Positions 40,328-52,586 of a stretch of 64,000 nucleotides of DNA are shown piece after piece. Source of the DNA: Tomocerus qinae (Eukaryota > Arthropoda > Collembola > Entomobryomorpha > Tomoceridae). Each line of letters opens with the position of its first letter. The stretch's first letter is position 1. Position numbers and translations under genes: made by a program. The notes beneath the pieces were generated by a model that was not told the origin of the DNA, searched no databases, and saw only the letters and a program-made list of their open reading frames with translations. The DNA lies in contig CM034547.1 in assembly GCA_020055645.1 (NCBI GenBank), positions 18,887,013 to 18,951,012 of the forward strand, in the 5' to 3' direction.

Positions 40328-41898
40328 TTATTCTGGAGAATAATATCGTAAAACCTCCTCCATTAAATTATAAAAATTGGTTTCGTTTATTTCTACAAAC
40401 CTTTTGCGTTGTCTACTAAAGTAGTAGATATCACCAGTGTAGATATCAAACCACAAAGCATGAATGTGAGTCTTACCCGCTAAAAGGATTTTTCTCATGA
40501 ACCCGTAGCTCGATATGTTTTGTAGTTGTTGAAGACAATTCACCTGTAATCATTAGTATTGTTCAAAGTAGGGAACACTAGAAATTAAAATATTTAGTCG
40601 ATTTATGGCAGCAACTTACTTGACTCAGTTTATCTGTGATGCTGAACTTATTTTCTGGGTCAATGTATGCAGCAAATTTCTTAGTTGGAACTTCAGCGTC
40701 AAACAAAAGGGGTTTGTCGTACCCTGTTTCTTCCAAAATGTGGAACTTCTTCAGCGATTCAGCTCCGTGATTCATCATCTAATGAGATTAAGGTTTAATT
40801 AACACGAACTTCCATAATGCAATAATCTTTTATTGGTAGTCCCTATGCATGTAAAATAGTTAATAACTGAAAACTGGTTGTCATTACCCAGCCCCTCAAA
40901 GGTGATAGCAATTGGTTCTCGTGTGATGAAAACTCTTTATCCTTCATCTGGTACAGCAAATTCATAGCCTAAAAAAATTGAAATGATAACTATTTAAAGT
41001 TTGTAAAAACAATAATCAGAACAAGAGAATTAGTCGCAACTTTTAATAATGACTTAAAACACGACTAGATTTTCATGTTGAAGAAATTGGTTCTAGTCTC
41101 TTTTAAATAAACTTATTTCATGCGTTTTTGTACAGGTGGTCAGAATTTATGGTACAAAGTGGGGATAGTACAGTTATTTAGATAGACAATACTGTGTTAA
41201 TGATCGTATTCTGCACAAATGTAGTGCATACATATTAATACGCTCATCTCAACTCGACATGATTTTATATTACAGGTCCATTGCTACATTACATAATTTT
41301 TACTATTACCCACTTTACAATCCGAATGTCCACAAACAATAACATGTTTAATATTGTTCACGACACAGCCGAGTTCCAAAGCTGCAGGCTCTGTTGTTGT
41401 GTTTTCAGCAGGGAAGAATTTAGAATTTGGTATTAAATTCCCAGCATTTCGAACAATAAACATATCCCCAACATTTGTGTCTGTAAATCTCGTTGGGAGC
41501 ATCCTGCTGTCCATGCAAGTAAAAAATACTGCTTTGGGCTATAATAAGAAAATAAATATTTAATGCATATTGCTTGTCACTTCTTCTATTTTGGGGAAAG
41601 CATAACTTCATACTACACTACACTGTCGGTTATTAGAGATGCAGAAGTATCATAAAAAGTGTTGACATTCACGTATTAGAATTTACGATTGTTAATTGTG
41701 CAGGCATACTGAGTAATTGTGTTACAATATATTGCTACCCAAAGTATAAACTTTTCAAAAAGTTTTCGAATATGTACTGCATATTGAAAAGATGCATATA
41801 CTTACTTCTGGATTGTCTTTTACTTGAAGAAACTGCTCAACCATTTTAGCTCTACAGGTCTCCCTGTACCTCATGATGCCTTTCAGTATCCTGTCCAT
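40328..41898 (-). CDS. CAHbeta: Beta-carbonic anhydrase
   Basis: Zinc enzyme interconverting CO2 and bicarbonate; animal beta-class enzymes are often mitochondrial. Exons in coding order: 41806-41898, 41314-41538, 40888-40968, 40620-40778, 40328-40543; 257 residues, the usual size. Zinc ligands are Cys39 (FTCMDSR), His102 and Cys105 (CGHSDC), with the Asp41-Arg43 catalytic dyad. MDRILKGIMRYR at the start, AYIDPENKFSI and IHALWFDIYTGDIYYFSR near the end match the metazoan beta-CA pattern closely. No long presequence is visible, as in other insect beta-CAs. Exon 2 uses a gtgggt donor, fixed by the conserved continuation KAMNLLYQ. This class is absent from vertebrates, which supports an invertebrate source. 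Confidence 0.93.
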
Positions 41899-43216
41899 TT
41901 TATTTTAAATGAGTTACGGACAATTTAATTGAAACTGGTCAGGTCAGATCACAGTTTATGCAATTCTAATCTATCTGTATATCTGTATTAAGTGTATACA
42001 AAATATTAAGGTATGGAGTAAGAGCTGTTGTGTAGGTAAACTATTGTCTGTAGGTTTGTAATGGACTAGTGGAAGATTTTTATTAGTACAAAAATCTTTC
42101 TGAAGGATGTTATTTTTTTATGTGAATTACATTTGTTTTGGTAAGAGAAAGTAAGTATTAAAGGAGAAAAAGAAACTTTATTTTAAGTAAACCTGAATGA
42201 ATTGTGAATACTAGAGAATATTGAACACAACAGAATTAATAAATTAAATATTCTCTGTTTAAAAGCTCAAAAATCTCAATCCTTACATATGTACGTAAAT
42301 AAACATTAAAGATCTACAAGTAGGTATAAATGTTTATGTATGTATAAAGATCACACACACTTGCACATGAATCATAAGAGTTCCTGGATGTCATAAAACC
42401 GCCTTTGTACTAAACTATGCGAGGATAAGCATGTTTCAGGTAGAAGCGATGGTTAGTAAGTCAATACGATGGTCAAGAACTCAGAAGTATCCAAAAATTG
42501 ACTCCGGTTTTTTATTGTCTATTAAGTGTTTTTATGTGCATCATTAGTTTTGGAGGATAATGAATTTAATGAATAAAGCTTGTGCCTGAGTGGGACAGGA
42601 GTATTACCAGGTGGTGTTTATAATTTATAGACGCTAAAATTTTTTGAGCTGTCATTATTCATATCTTCTAAACTCCTCTTTTCTTGTGGTTCCTTTGAGA
42701 GAAAATCAACTTTCACTTGTAAAATTAGAGTTCTTAAGTACATCTCTACTTTTTACCCCTTATTACCTTGTCACTTGCAAGTAATATAATTACAAACCGG
42801 AGGACGAAGAATTTAAAAGATTAAGCAGACAAAATATTATTCGTGTGTAATGGAGGTCCTTCTATGTGATTCTTATGACATTTAAAACCGACATCAATTT
42901 TTTGTAGTTATCCAAACAAAGTTTTATGATTGATGTGCAGCATGCGTTACGAAAAATAGCAAATCGTTTTTGGTTGATTATTTTATTTGTTAGTTGTAAT
43001 TTACATGACATAAATGCAACTATTATTCGATTGAGTTCTAAGGGGATTGGGATTTCGAGTCTCATCTTGTGCTGTAAATGTTGTAACAATTGTAAGTTGA
43101 ATAAGTTTTAAGCAAGGACGTTTAGACTGAGACGAAAATATTGACAAACATTTTATATGATAATGCTGCAGAGGTATTCGTTAATTAATTCCAGGACACT
43201 CTTCCGACTAGCTTTC
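41899..43216. other. intergenic, SPEF1-like gene to beta-carbonic anhydrase
   Basis: Upstream of the carbonic anhydrase and downstream of the SPEF1-like gene, both on the minus strand. AT-rich; short frames near 42862-43111 resemble nothing known. Confidence 0.5.
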
Positions 43217-44898
43217 TTAGTTAGCTGCTACTCCCTCCCATGTAGTTTGAGTAACTTTCTCGTACATAGAACGTAAGTTATGAAGTTGGTGCGTCAAATC
43301 CTCAAGACGTTCGTCCTTCAAGTTGACAAGGTTTTGCAGACGGTGTACCTATAAGTTATAAAAAAAGTCACAACATGTTAGACAATTGGTATTGGTACAA
43401 TAATAGTAATTTCAAATCCCATTTATACAAATGGTTTTTGAGGGCATTCTTGGGGCAGCTTGACAATAAAAAGGATTTTAAAACTTTGCAATAGTCACCG
43501 ACTGTCACTGATCACAGTAGACTGATGGCTGTATTTATTTACAATATTATCTGAATATCTTTCACGTAAATGAAGCTCACACTTTGTTGGAGCGATTAGT
43601 ATTGAACAAAAAGCTAAGAAGGAATGGAATTTTTTAGCATATCATCAAAAAAGTGTGTAACATTAAAATTGTAAGCTAGAAATAGCGAACAATTTGTTCT
43701 TTTTGGAAAACAAGGTAGTTGGCAAATACTTCAAAATCTATCATAATTCATATAGCAGCAAAACTGTAAGAGTCATTAGAAAGTTATTGTTGCTGGGTAT
43801 TACCTTCACATTAAGAGTTTTTGTGTTTAGTTCCAATGATTTTATTTCCCTCTCCCTCTGCTCAACAAATTCCCAAGGCACCATTTTGTGTCCTCTGTAT
43901 ATGATTTGCCCAGGAGGTGAGTTTCCATTTGCAAGAGTATTTAATACCTCCGCAGATCCCACAATGCTGGGAAATGCATGGCTGATATTATGTTCTTCAG
44001 TAGTCGAACCTGTTCCAGATGGGGCTTTACCAAGATGATAAGATGACAGTGACTCTGCAGTATTACTTGCGGCATTACTATTTCCAGATATAGTAACGTA
44101 CCCTGCTTGTGATTGATTGGAGTTGACAGCGGATTTTGTATTCGATATAGTACGACGAGATGACATAATTACATCCACGTCCCTTTCCGCATTGTACCCA
44201 CTTTTATCTGTTTTCGAATACCGAGAGACTGATGATGCTCTTACGTGGGACACAGGCCTTGGGGCTTTAATCATGCGTGGATTTGCTATCACGTCCGCTA
44301 TTTTTCGACGAAGGTCCCAAAGCACCTATTTATAGTTGAAATGAATACGTGTATAAATGTATAATCTTATAGCATATTATAGTCATGACCGTTAAAATAT
44401 TCATGAATCATAGTCTCAAGATCATGGTTGTTCAATGGTACCTGTTCAATGGTACCAGACTTGGCATCAATGAGGTCTTTCATTGTTTGATCGGAAAGAC
44501 GCATGCCTACTTTGGTAAATACTTTCCGGTTGAGGGTATTCCAATTAATCTTTTTCTGGCCAGCTCCGCTAGCAGCTATATAGTTGTGAAGTTCAATGAT
44601 ATTACCTCCTGGGAGAAAATGATGAACGATTTCAGCCACGAGAACTGCGTTAAAAATGATTGTTTTCAGAGAAAAACTTAAAGATTTATTAGACTTTTAT
44701 TGAAATGATATTTAAGCATGGTTAATCCATTAAACCTCTAAGAAAGGAAGGAAAATAATTTTAAATAGACCAACCTCCATCAGAAAAATCTCGAGCAATG
44801 TTCTTCTTCGGCCGTGACAGGGGTACACTGTCAATCCAAGAATAAAGTTCGTCCAGGCACTCTTCATTAAGTACAAAACGTTCATCCGCTTGAGCCAT
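43217..44898 (-). CDS. SPEF1: SPEF1/CLAMP-type calponin-homology protein
   Basis: Microtubule-associated protein of cilia, sperm flagella and apical microtubule bundles. Exons in coding order: 44775-44898, 44442-44644, 43804-44325, 43217-43348; 326 residues. The N-terminal 110 residues form the SPEF1-type CH domain: LYSWIDSVPLSRPKKN, DFSDGVLVAEIV, LHNYIAASG and WNTLNRKV. A Ser/Thr/Asn-rich linker follows (about 125-240). A C-terminal coiled coil (about 250-326) has the VHRLQNLVNLKDERLEDL stretch typical of SPEF1. The donor after exon 2 lies in a 14-bp tandem duplication that places two identical donor hexamers 14 bases apart. The downstream one keeps frame and gives TIEQ joined to VLWDLR. In an insect the likely job is in sperm tails or ciliated sensory neurons (inference). 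Confidence 0.9.
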
Positions 44899-46404
44899 AT
44901 TGGTAGAGGTCAAAGGTCAATTTATACAAAAATTTTCAGAGAAAAATGTCAAAATTAGCCAATGAAAAGTTGAACTGAATAAATTTTGTAGTGCGTTCCA
45001 GAAGATAGCACTCTTGAAAATGAAACTGATCTTGATTTTCTAAGTTTTATGATATGCATGACGAGCGAGATAGAGATCACAAAAACATTTTAGTATAATA
45101 ACTTCCAGGGAAACGAATTTTTTGTTGCTATTTCAATGAAGATTTTCTATTCATCGGTCTGACATGTAAATTCTTCATTATAATCTTCCATGAAAAGTAA
45201 CTGCTGACATGTTGAAGACTCTTCAAACCCGAAAATGCCCTTCAAGTTCCCAATCCGTAATTTTGTAGATTTAGCTTATAATTTCTACAGATGAAGCATT
45301 TTATTATATTATGAAATCAGAGAAATTGAATTTACTGTCTATAAAATCCATTCTTCCAAGAGAAGGGATCAGAAAGAAGACAAAAACTATATTACGTAAG
45401 ATTTCGACTTTCTCTGACTATGCTTGTTTTTTATACACTGAAGCGAAAATGTAGTATTAGAGAAAGTACTCCACGCCTCCACTTAAAATCATTATTTTTC
45501 CTGGTTGGGTGACAAAATCTGTTAATTCAATATATCCGAAGCCATATCCGAATTAATGTCCACACATGGAATCAATTTTTTATTAATCACTTCATATAGA
45601 AAACAGCTTTCACTTTTGATTAGGTTACAAAATTAGGTCCTTGTAAGTATTATGTACACAAATAATATTATGAGACTGATGAGACTAGACATTTATATAC
45701 AGAATTTACAGAATCTATATTATCTACACAAATTAGGACATCTATAACGATATTTTATAATTTCTCTTATCTGCTCTTGTCACTTTCACTGTGCCTTTTC
45801 AACACTTTCACCCAAAAATTGTATACTGTGTTGTATGCTTTCCGACTACTAACAAGTTAATGAGCTTGCCCTTTTCTTGTGCTGTGTTGTGCTGTTTGAT
45901 GGTCTATGTTTTGTGGCTATTGTTCTGAATATGTCAATGCTTCCGTCCGGTCCTAAGACAGCATATATAACAATATTGAAAGATTAATAGGTAAGTATTT
46001 TAAAACTTTTGCTCTTATTACGCAGAATGACTTTTTTTGACTAAATAAATATCATGCACTCTACTATATTGTGACACCGCGAAACATTAGGCAAGATTTA
46101 TTAGTACAAACAATAGTACATAGTTTAGAAAACATTTCAGAGATTTGATATATTATTATAAGTCATAGTATTATATATATTAAGGTCATACGCATCACAC
46201 GTACAACAATTAGTAGATGTTGCAATGGAGTACTGTATATAAGGGCAATAAATATTAATTCGTTATAGTTATAAGTAAGAACTTATTTACTTAATCTTAA
46301 TGCATACTATTTCAGTCGCGTATCTGCGATAAACAATAATCCGCAATGTCTATAAGGCAGAGCTAGGAAGCAATTGACTACAAAACTTAAAGCACAAAAA
46401 GTTG
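44899..46404. other. intergenic, MDR enzyme to SPEF1-like gene
   Basis: Promoter side of the SPEF1-like gene and 3' side of the MDR gene. A minus-strand AATAAA is possible at 46097-46102. No other gene or repeat recognised. Confidence 0.5.
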
Positions 46405-49012
46405 TTATTTAATATCTAGAACGAATTTTCCAATAACCTTTCTATCTTTTAGTAAATCTAAAACCTCATTAATATTTTCCAAAGGATAATGCTTCGCTTC
46501 AAATGGTTTGACTAAATTTTCGGTACACATTTCAATAACATCGTCAACGGCTTGTCTGTATACCTCGTATTTCTTTTTTCTGTACTGATCAAGAGAAACG
46601 CCTAAGACACTGAAAGAATTTTCCATTAATTCTTCACCACTTATCTGAGGTATTTTCTTCGATGCAAACCCAGCGACGACAATTTTTCCTTCATCAGCCA
46701 CACTGTAAAATGAAATATACAATAATAGTCATTTTAAATGTTAACATTTTACAACCCTTGCATATACATGATACATGATAATATGTCAATACAATAAGGT
46801 ATTGCGTATTGCTTTTTAGATATATTTCCAGGGAAAGGAGGAAATAGGTCAAGGTTGTGTAACTAAATGAAGATTCGATTGCATTTAAAATATGCATACT
46901 TTACCATTTTACAACTTCCTTGAAAACATCACCACCAACTGTATCAATTATTATTGTGACGCCTTCTCCTTCCGTAACAGAGTGAACTTGTGTTCGCAGA
47001 TCTTGCTTTCCCAGTGTCACAGTAGCAAATGCTCCTCTCTCTCGGAGTGCTGAAGCTTTGTCATCTGATGTACAAACAGCGATCACTTTACAGCGGTAAA
47101 CGTTTGCTGCAAGATCTACCGCAGCCAATCCCAAACGTCCTGCAGCACCAGTAACTAGAACAGTATCCCCTTTCTTTACTTCGGCTCGTCTTGTCAATGC
47201 AAGTAATGCTGTTGTATACGAATTTATCAAAGAAGCACCCGTTGCAAATGGCATTGCATGACCCACCACCCACACATCCTGTAAAATAGAAATTTATTAA
47301 TTTATACTAATTGTCTCCGATTACCATGATCAATGAGATTACAGAGACATTTTCAGAATTTACACGACAACTGCTAAATATTAAGTTGTATAATATTATG
47401 TCATACTTAATAAGATTAAAAATTCAATAATGGTAACATAAGCATTGAAATCTGAAACTACGTGGCATTGTTTTGTACTCCCTTCTCTCTCTCCAACCAT
47501 ACCGAAAATTAGAATTTCTAAATAGTACACATAATATAATATAGTATAATATGAAAGTAATAAAGAAACAAATAACATAACCAAATAAGTATAAAACATT
47601 ATTAATCTCAACCATGACCTGACAGATATGGCTTTAATATTACATTAAAGATTCATTTTAATAAATAATTATTATACCTTTCCAGATATGACCATTTCTT
47701 CAGCAAATCCACCACTCTGATCTGCATGAAGGGCAATTACTCTTTGACCAGGTTTAATACTCGAAACGTCACTACCGCTATTGGCCACCTCCAAAACTTC
47801 GCCGCATACCTAAAGTAAATAAAATATTTACAAAATAAATAGTTACACAAAATAAAATAAATGAATATACTGAAGCTTCATACATACATGTAGATCTAAA
47901 CTCAAACGTAGAATGTTTGACTCTATCTTTAGAATTCTATGTTTAGAATTCCATACTGAAGCCGAAGCCTCATATAAATATACAATGTAGATCTAAACCA
48001 ACGGAAAAATACAATTCTTGAGCTTTACGGTCACTTATAGTTAAGATGGCCATGCTTAAATACATGGAGGAAATATTATGAAATCTCGCCCCTGGCTATA
48101 TTTTCAAAAGCAAAACTTTTAAAAAAAATTTTGGGTCTTGAAACGCAAAAAATGCAAATTTTTGCACCCCTCGGTTAAAAAGTCTTATGTTTAATGCTGT
48201 TATTATAATGTGTTTGAGCAACTTTTATAGCGACATTATAGACATGATGATGCATTGTGGACATTCGTGAGACACCACACTTCTCCAATTCACCTGCTTT
48301 CCTATTATGAGTGAAAGCAAAAAGCTTTGCAATTGTAAATTTAAAGCAACTAATAGGAGTAGGGAAAGAGAAACCGCATTTACTAGTAGAGTTTTTTTAG
48401 CACAATATACTTAAGTAGTAACATATAAAAATAAATGTATTATGTGAACTAAATAGTGTAGACTTTCACTAAACGCCACTTTTACTCATTATTGAATAGA
48501 CATTAAACTGTGACAGTGACAGCTTATGACTTACAATTTTAGTGTCTGAAAGCAAACTCATTTTAATCGAAATTCATTTAATAGACCATTAAGAAAACAT
48601 CTCTCTGCCCTCCACCCTCTAATTATTGTCATAATTGTCATTTTAAGCCATTTAAACTAATGTTTGCAAATACATTAAACTCATCTAATACCTCAAATCC
48701 TGGCACGAAGGGTAGAGTTGGTTGGGGCTCAATATCACCATTGCAGTTATGTCGATCAACAGAATTTACCCCACAACAATAAACGCCGATTCTAACTTCA
48801 TTGTCTTTAAGGGTTCTCCTTTCCAACTGCTGGACAACAAGGGGCTCTCCAAATTTCGTTACGAGTGCTGCTTTGTATTGAGTAAAAACCTGGGAACTAA
48901 TGGAGAATTGCCTAATAATATTTGGTGACCGAATGACAATTCTTGTATTTTCTAAAAATCTCTTTGACAAGAGTGTGGAACTCGCAAAAGCTAACTTGGA
49001 CGCAGATCTCAT
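46405..49012 (-). CDS. Quinone-oxidoreductase-like MDR enzyme, probably mitochondrial
   Basis: Zinc-free medium-chain dehydrogenase/reductase of the NADPH:quinone reductase type. Exons in coding order: 48692-49012, 47678-47809, 46905-47278, 46405-46702; 374 residues. The first 45 or so residues are rich in Arg/Ser with almost no acids, with RQFSIS near 40, a likely mitochondrial import signal. The GroES-like catalytic part follows (YKAALVTKFGEP, GVNSVDRHNCNG, PFVPGFEV). Then comes the Rossmann fold, with GAAGRLGLAA near 195 and IIIDTVGGDVF. The family proline-glycine pair FVPGFE is present; zinc ligands of alcohol dehydrogenases are not. The C-terminus (KVIGKFVLDIK) is complete. Closest to QOR-like protein 2 homologues by memory; the true substrate is unknown. 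Intron 1 (882 bp) carries a small imperfect duplication. Confidence 0.88.
47869..48000. repeat. imperfect two-copy repeat in MDR intron 1
   Basis: A string of the form actgaagc..tcata..atgtagatctaaac occurs at about 47869-47903 and again at 47954-48000, with ttagaattc repeats between. Local duplication with drift; no function suggested. Confidence 0.55.
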
Positions 49013-49360
49013 TTTTGCATAAACAAATTACTGCCCAATTTTCTATCCTTTCTGGTTTCTATTTCTTCTACAATATTTTAACCTTTATGAATCATTACTT
49101 TTCCTAATCTTAATTAACGCGATCAAAAAACGTCTAATTTTTCACTAATACTAGTTTTGTTTTATTTCATTTTAGAAAGACTATTGTAAAAACCGGGTCT
49201 TGATTCGACAGGTAAGGTGCGCCTTTTACACTCACCATGCATGCATGATAGAAGAGTGCAATACGGGTCAGGTACGCCACGTGAGCTCTGAGCTGGAATT
49301 TATTAGGATCGAAGCTTTGCTTAGTATCCTTATGAATTTGTCGCTGTCACTCTGGCGATC

Positions 49361-49384
49361 GTCTGGTCGTCTGGTCGTCTGGTC
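49361..49384. repeat. 8-bp microsatellite, three units
   Basis: gtctggtc repeated three times head to tail, followed by gtcc. Short and non-coding. Confidence 0.75.
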
Positions 49385-49832
49385 GTCCACTAATTTTATT
49401 GGTACTTTATTAGCACGTATATCTTTGCAACGACATAACTTATTCCAAATCTGTTTTTTGCATATGGTAGCATATATATTCAGGATCAACCAGTTATCAT
49501 TAAAATTCAAATTCGACGCATCCCCTGCTTTGTGGAAATTATAAAAGTGCAGCAGGTGAGGCAGACAGTAATAGTACGGCAGGTGAGACAGACAGCGTAT
49601 AACATAGAGGACTGTGAATGAGCTGAGCTATCTAAGAGACTACACACCGCGCTGGTATTAACATGCTCTGAAACTGCGGGAGACAAATGCAATATAAAAT
49701 AGCTTCTCTAGAGCAACGATTAGTTGAATACAATTTTCGTTTCATTGCAACAATATTGTCACTGCATTGTAACCCAAAAAGTGAAAATTGGCTAAAGAAG
49801 AGGATTTTTGTCCATTGTGATTAGTTAAATAC

Positions 49833-50810
49833 AGTTTGAAACATTTTATCGTAAAAATTGTCAAAATATAAGAGTTTGAAAGATTTTAACGTGAAAATTG
49901 TCAAAATATAATGGAAATGGTTGTCCATCTTCACTTCATTATGAATACATGTGTGGGATTCATCAGTGGTGAGTGCAGTTAACTACAATTATCTCAAATC
50001 ACTATTTAGGTATTGTTTAAATCACAATACTACATTCTATTTGTATTGCAATCCAAAATTATTAATCGGGTATAATCCTAATCGTGACACTCGATTCTTT
50101 CCAGCTTTACAGTCACCTGGTGCGGAATTGATTGGGTTGGGATTAGTTTGAAACATTTTATCGTAAAAATTGTCAAAATATAATGGAAATGGTCGTCCAT
50201 CGTCACTTCATTATAAATACACGTGTGGGATTCATCAGTGCTGAGTGCAGTTAACTACAGTTGTCACAAATCATTATTTAGGTATTGTTTAAATCACAAT
50301 ACTATATTCAATTTGTATTGAAATCCAAAAAATTATTAATCGGGTATAATCCTAATCGTGATACTCGATTCTTTCCAGCTTTACAGTCACCTGGTGCGGA
50401 ATTGATTGAGTTCTGCATGTTGACTCCAAACTTATATGAATACTCTAATACCAATACCATCAACTCCCGCCCAGACTGTTGGACCAAAGACTCCAACTAT
50501 AACCCTACATTTTAGATGGCGTAGTAAGTGGAATCTACAAAATCAACAAGATATTACTATTTAGGTATTGTTTAAGTCACGTTACTATATTGAATTTGTA
50601 TTTCCAGCTGACTTGCCGAATGCATCCTACTCATTATTAAATGACATATTCCATTCTTTCCAGCTTTACAGCCTACTAGGAATTGATTTAGTTCTGCATG
50701 TTGACACATGGTGAAGAATTGAAGTTAACTATTTGGAATAAACATTTTATCGTGGAATCTACAAAATCGACAAGATATCACTATTTAGCTTGGTGTTAAT
50801 TGACTCCTGA
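49833..50810. repeat. diverged tandem repeat, about 272-bp period
   Basis: atggaaatgg(t)cgtccat begins a unit at 49911 and again at 50183. The units share gagtgcagttaactaca, actatttaggtattgttt, attaatcgggtataatcc and ttccagctttacagtcac. The first unit is preceded by an extra 41-bp duplication of the agtttgaaa..ttgtcaaaata part. Two further partial, more diverged copies follow (about 50520-50700 and 50750-50800). Old minisatellite or satellite-like array without coding capacity. Confidence 0.75.
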
Positions 50811-50821
50811 AGGGTGGATAT

Positions 50822-51087
50822 TCATGACCAGGGAACTAAAAAGGTACTCCTTTTTTTTACAAAAAAGGTAAAAAGCACTACTTTTTCTAAAAAAGCAGTC
50901 CTTTTTACTTTTTACCTTTTTACCTTATTTACATGTAAAGTGAAGTAAATGGGGCACTCTGCTACATCAAAAAAGGTAAAAAGGCAAAAAAGGACTGCTT
51001 TTTAAAAATCTTCCTCCTACCTTTTTTATAAAAAAGGCAAAAAAGGTAAAAGGCAAAAAAGGTCCTTTTTTGTTCCCTGTTCATGAC
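50822..51087. mobile_element. foldback/MITE-like element rich in aaaaaggt
   Basis: Ends are inverted: tcatgaccagggaactaaaa at the left against a right end whose complement reads gtcatgaacagggaac. Between them lie many aaaaaaggt and cctttttac strings that are themselves inverted, so the whole 266 bp can fold into a long A/T-rich hairpin. No coding capacity; a non-autonomous foldback element is the best guess. Confidence 0.6.
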
Positions 51088-52586
51088 TACCAGCAGTTTG
51101 ATCTGGGACAGGAATGGGATTCCGGAATGGGACTAATTCAAAAGAAAGTCCCATATAAAATTTCAAACTATTTTATAGGACTTTCTCTACAGAACCCACC
51201 TGATACGGGCAGGGGATGGGGGGAGGAAGAGACAGGAATCTGTCTATTTGCCTTGATTCTAATGATAACTGATTGTGGCTGAATACATGTGCTACAATAT
51301 GCAAAAAGCAGATTTGAAACAAGTTATGTCGTTCCAAAATATGCGTGCATTTTATTATCGAAGGACAACCAGAACATCAGAATTTTTTTTTAAATCTCCC
51401 GCTTCGATCCTACGTATACGCCTGTTTGCCAACAGTTTATTTTGTTTATAAAGTTGAAATACAAACAGAGGAAACAAAACCGGAGTTGACTGAGTTGCTG
51501 GCTGTTGGATCCTGGAATCCGCTGCACGCTGGAGGACACTTGTGCTGGAATAGGAAGTTCCAATCCAATTAAATCGGAATTTGAAACTGGGTTTCAAGCC
51601 AACCAATCCACAGCTGTATCTGTCATAAACACGAACACACGTAGTGGGAAGTGAATTGTGACCGGAGAGCTTCTCATAAAGCTGTCCAGCCAGTCAGTCA
51701 TCAGTTAGACTTCTTGTAAAACGTCATTCGTAGACGTGGAAGGTGGATCTGGATACTGTGGGTGTGGGTACATTGTTATCAGAATATTATGAAATAATTT
51801 AAATTTAACCTCTTGTAATACCCAACATAAATATAGCATAACAAGATAGAATTTTTAATATTAATTCATAGCGTATTATTTGTTTTTGTAATTTGTTTGT
51901 TGTTTGTAGAATACAAACAAATTGAACATCGAATGGATCCCACCAACCAATCTATGATGTATGTCCATCCATTGCCCATTCGCAACAGATGTTTCTTGTC
52001 TTCCATACTTGATGCTTGACACTTGAAGACCTGCAACTGGGACTAGTTTCAAGTTTAAGGAATTCGGCTATTTTAATCTCACGTAAATGCTTGTCACTCA
52101 GTCGTCAGTTTTCTTGCAGCACCCATTCCTATTAAGTACTAAAGACATATTTTTTACATGTGTATTTCTCTGATTTTAGATAAATGCCAAATCTATCCTC
52201 AGCTACTTGAGCAGTATTCAATTCATAGCGTAACCGCAGCCTAAAACTGTTATATACTGCATGGGGAGGAGTGTGACATTGTTCTACGAAAAGAAAATAC
52301 TTTGCTTTGAAATTTAATTACTAAAACCATCTAAAACTAAACCAAAGTGACATATTTTATTACAAAGGTTTAAATCAAAAGGTGGAATTGGAATTATACT
52401 GAGTCTACACATTTTGAACTCCATGATTGAAGTTTTATGACAAAAATTTTATCCTACCTTTTTGAGATATTACACATACTTCAATGCCAAAGTTACTATA
52501 TCGTTCGTGAAGTATGTAGTACAATATAGTGCATTTACTGGAATAATCACAGTAGAATTCGCGTTTCTGTCAAGTGTAGTTGGTTG

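Larger units (their letters stand above)
49013..52586. other. repeat-rich divergent spacer, MDR enzyme to PAPS transporter
   Basis: About 3.6 kb with no recognisable gene. Contains an 8-bp microsatellite (49361), a diverged tandem repeat of about 272 bp (49833-50810) and a foldback element (50822-51087). A GC-richer stretch at about 51090-51780 has open frames on both strands but no known protein. Promoters of both flanking genes must lie at the ends. Confidence 0.55.

Noticed and set aside
51345..51606. Overlapping frames on both strands near the repeat block
   Set aside because: They have no domain, no splice partners and lie next to repetitive sequence; probably chance frames.
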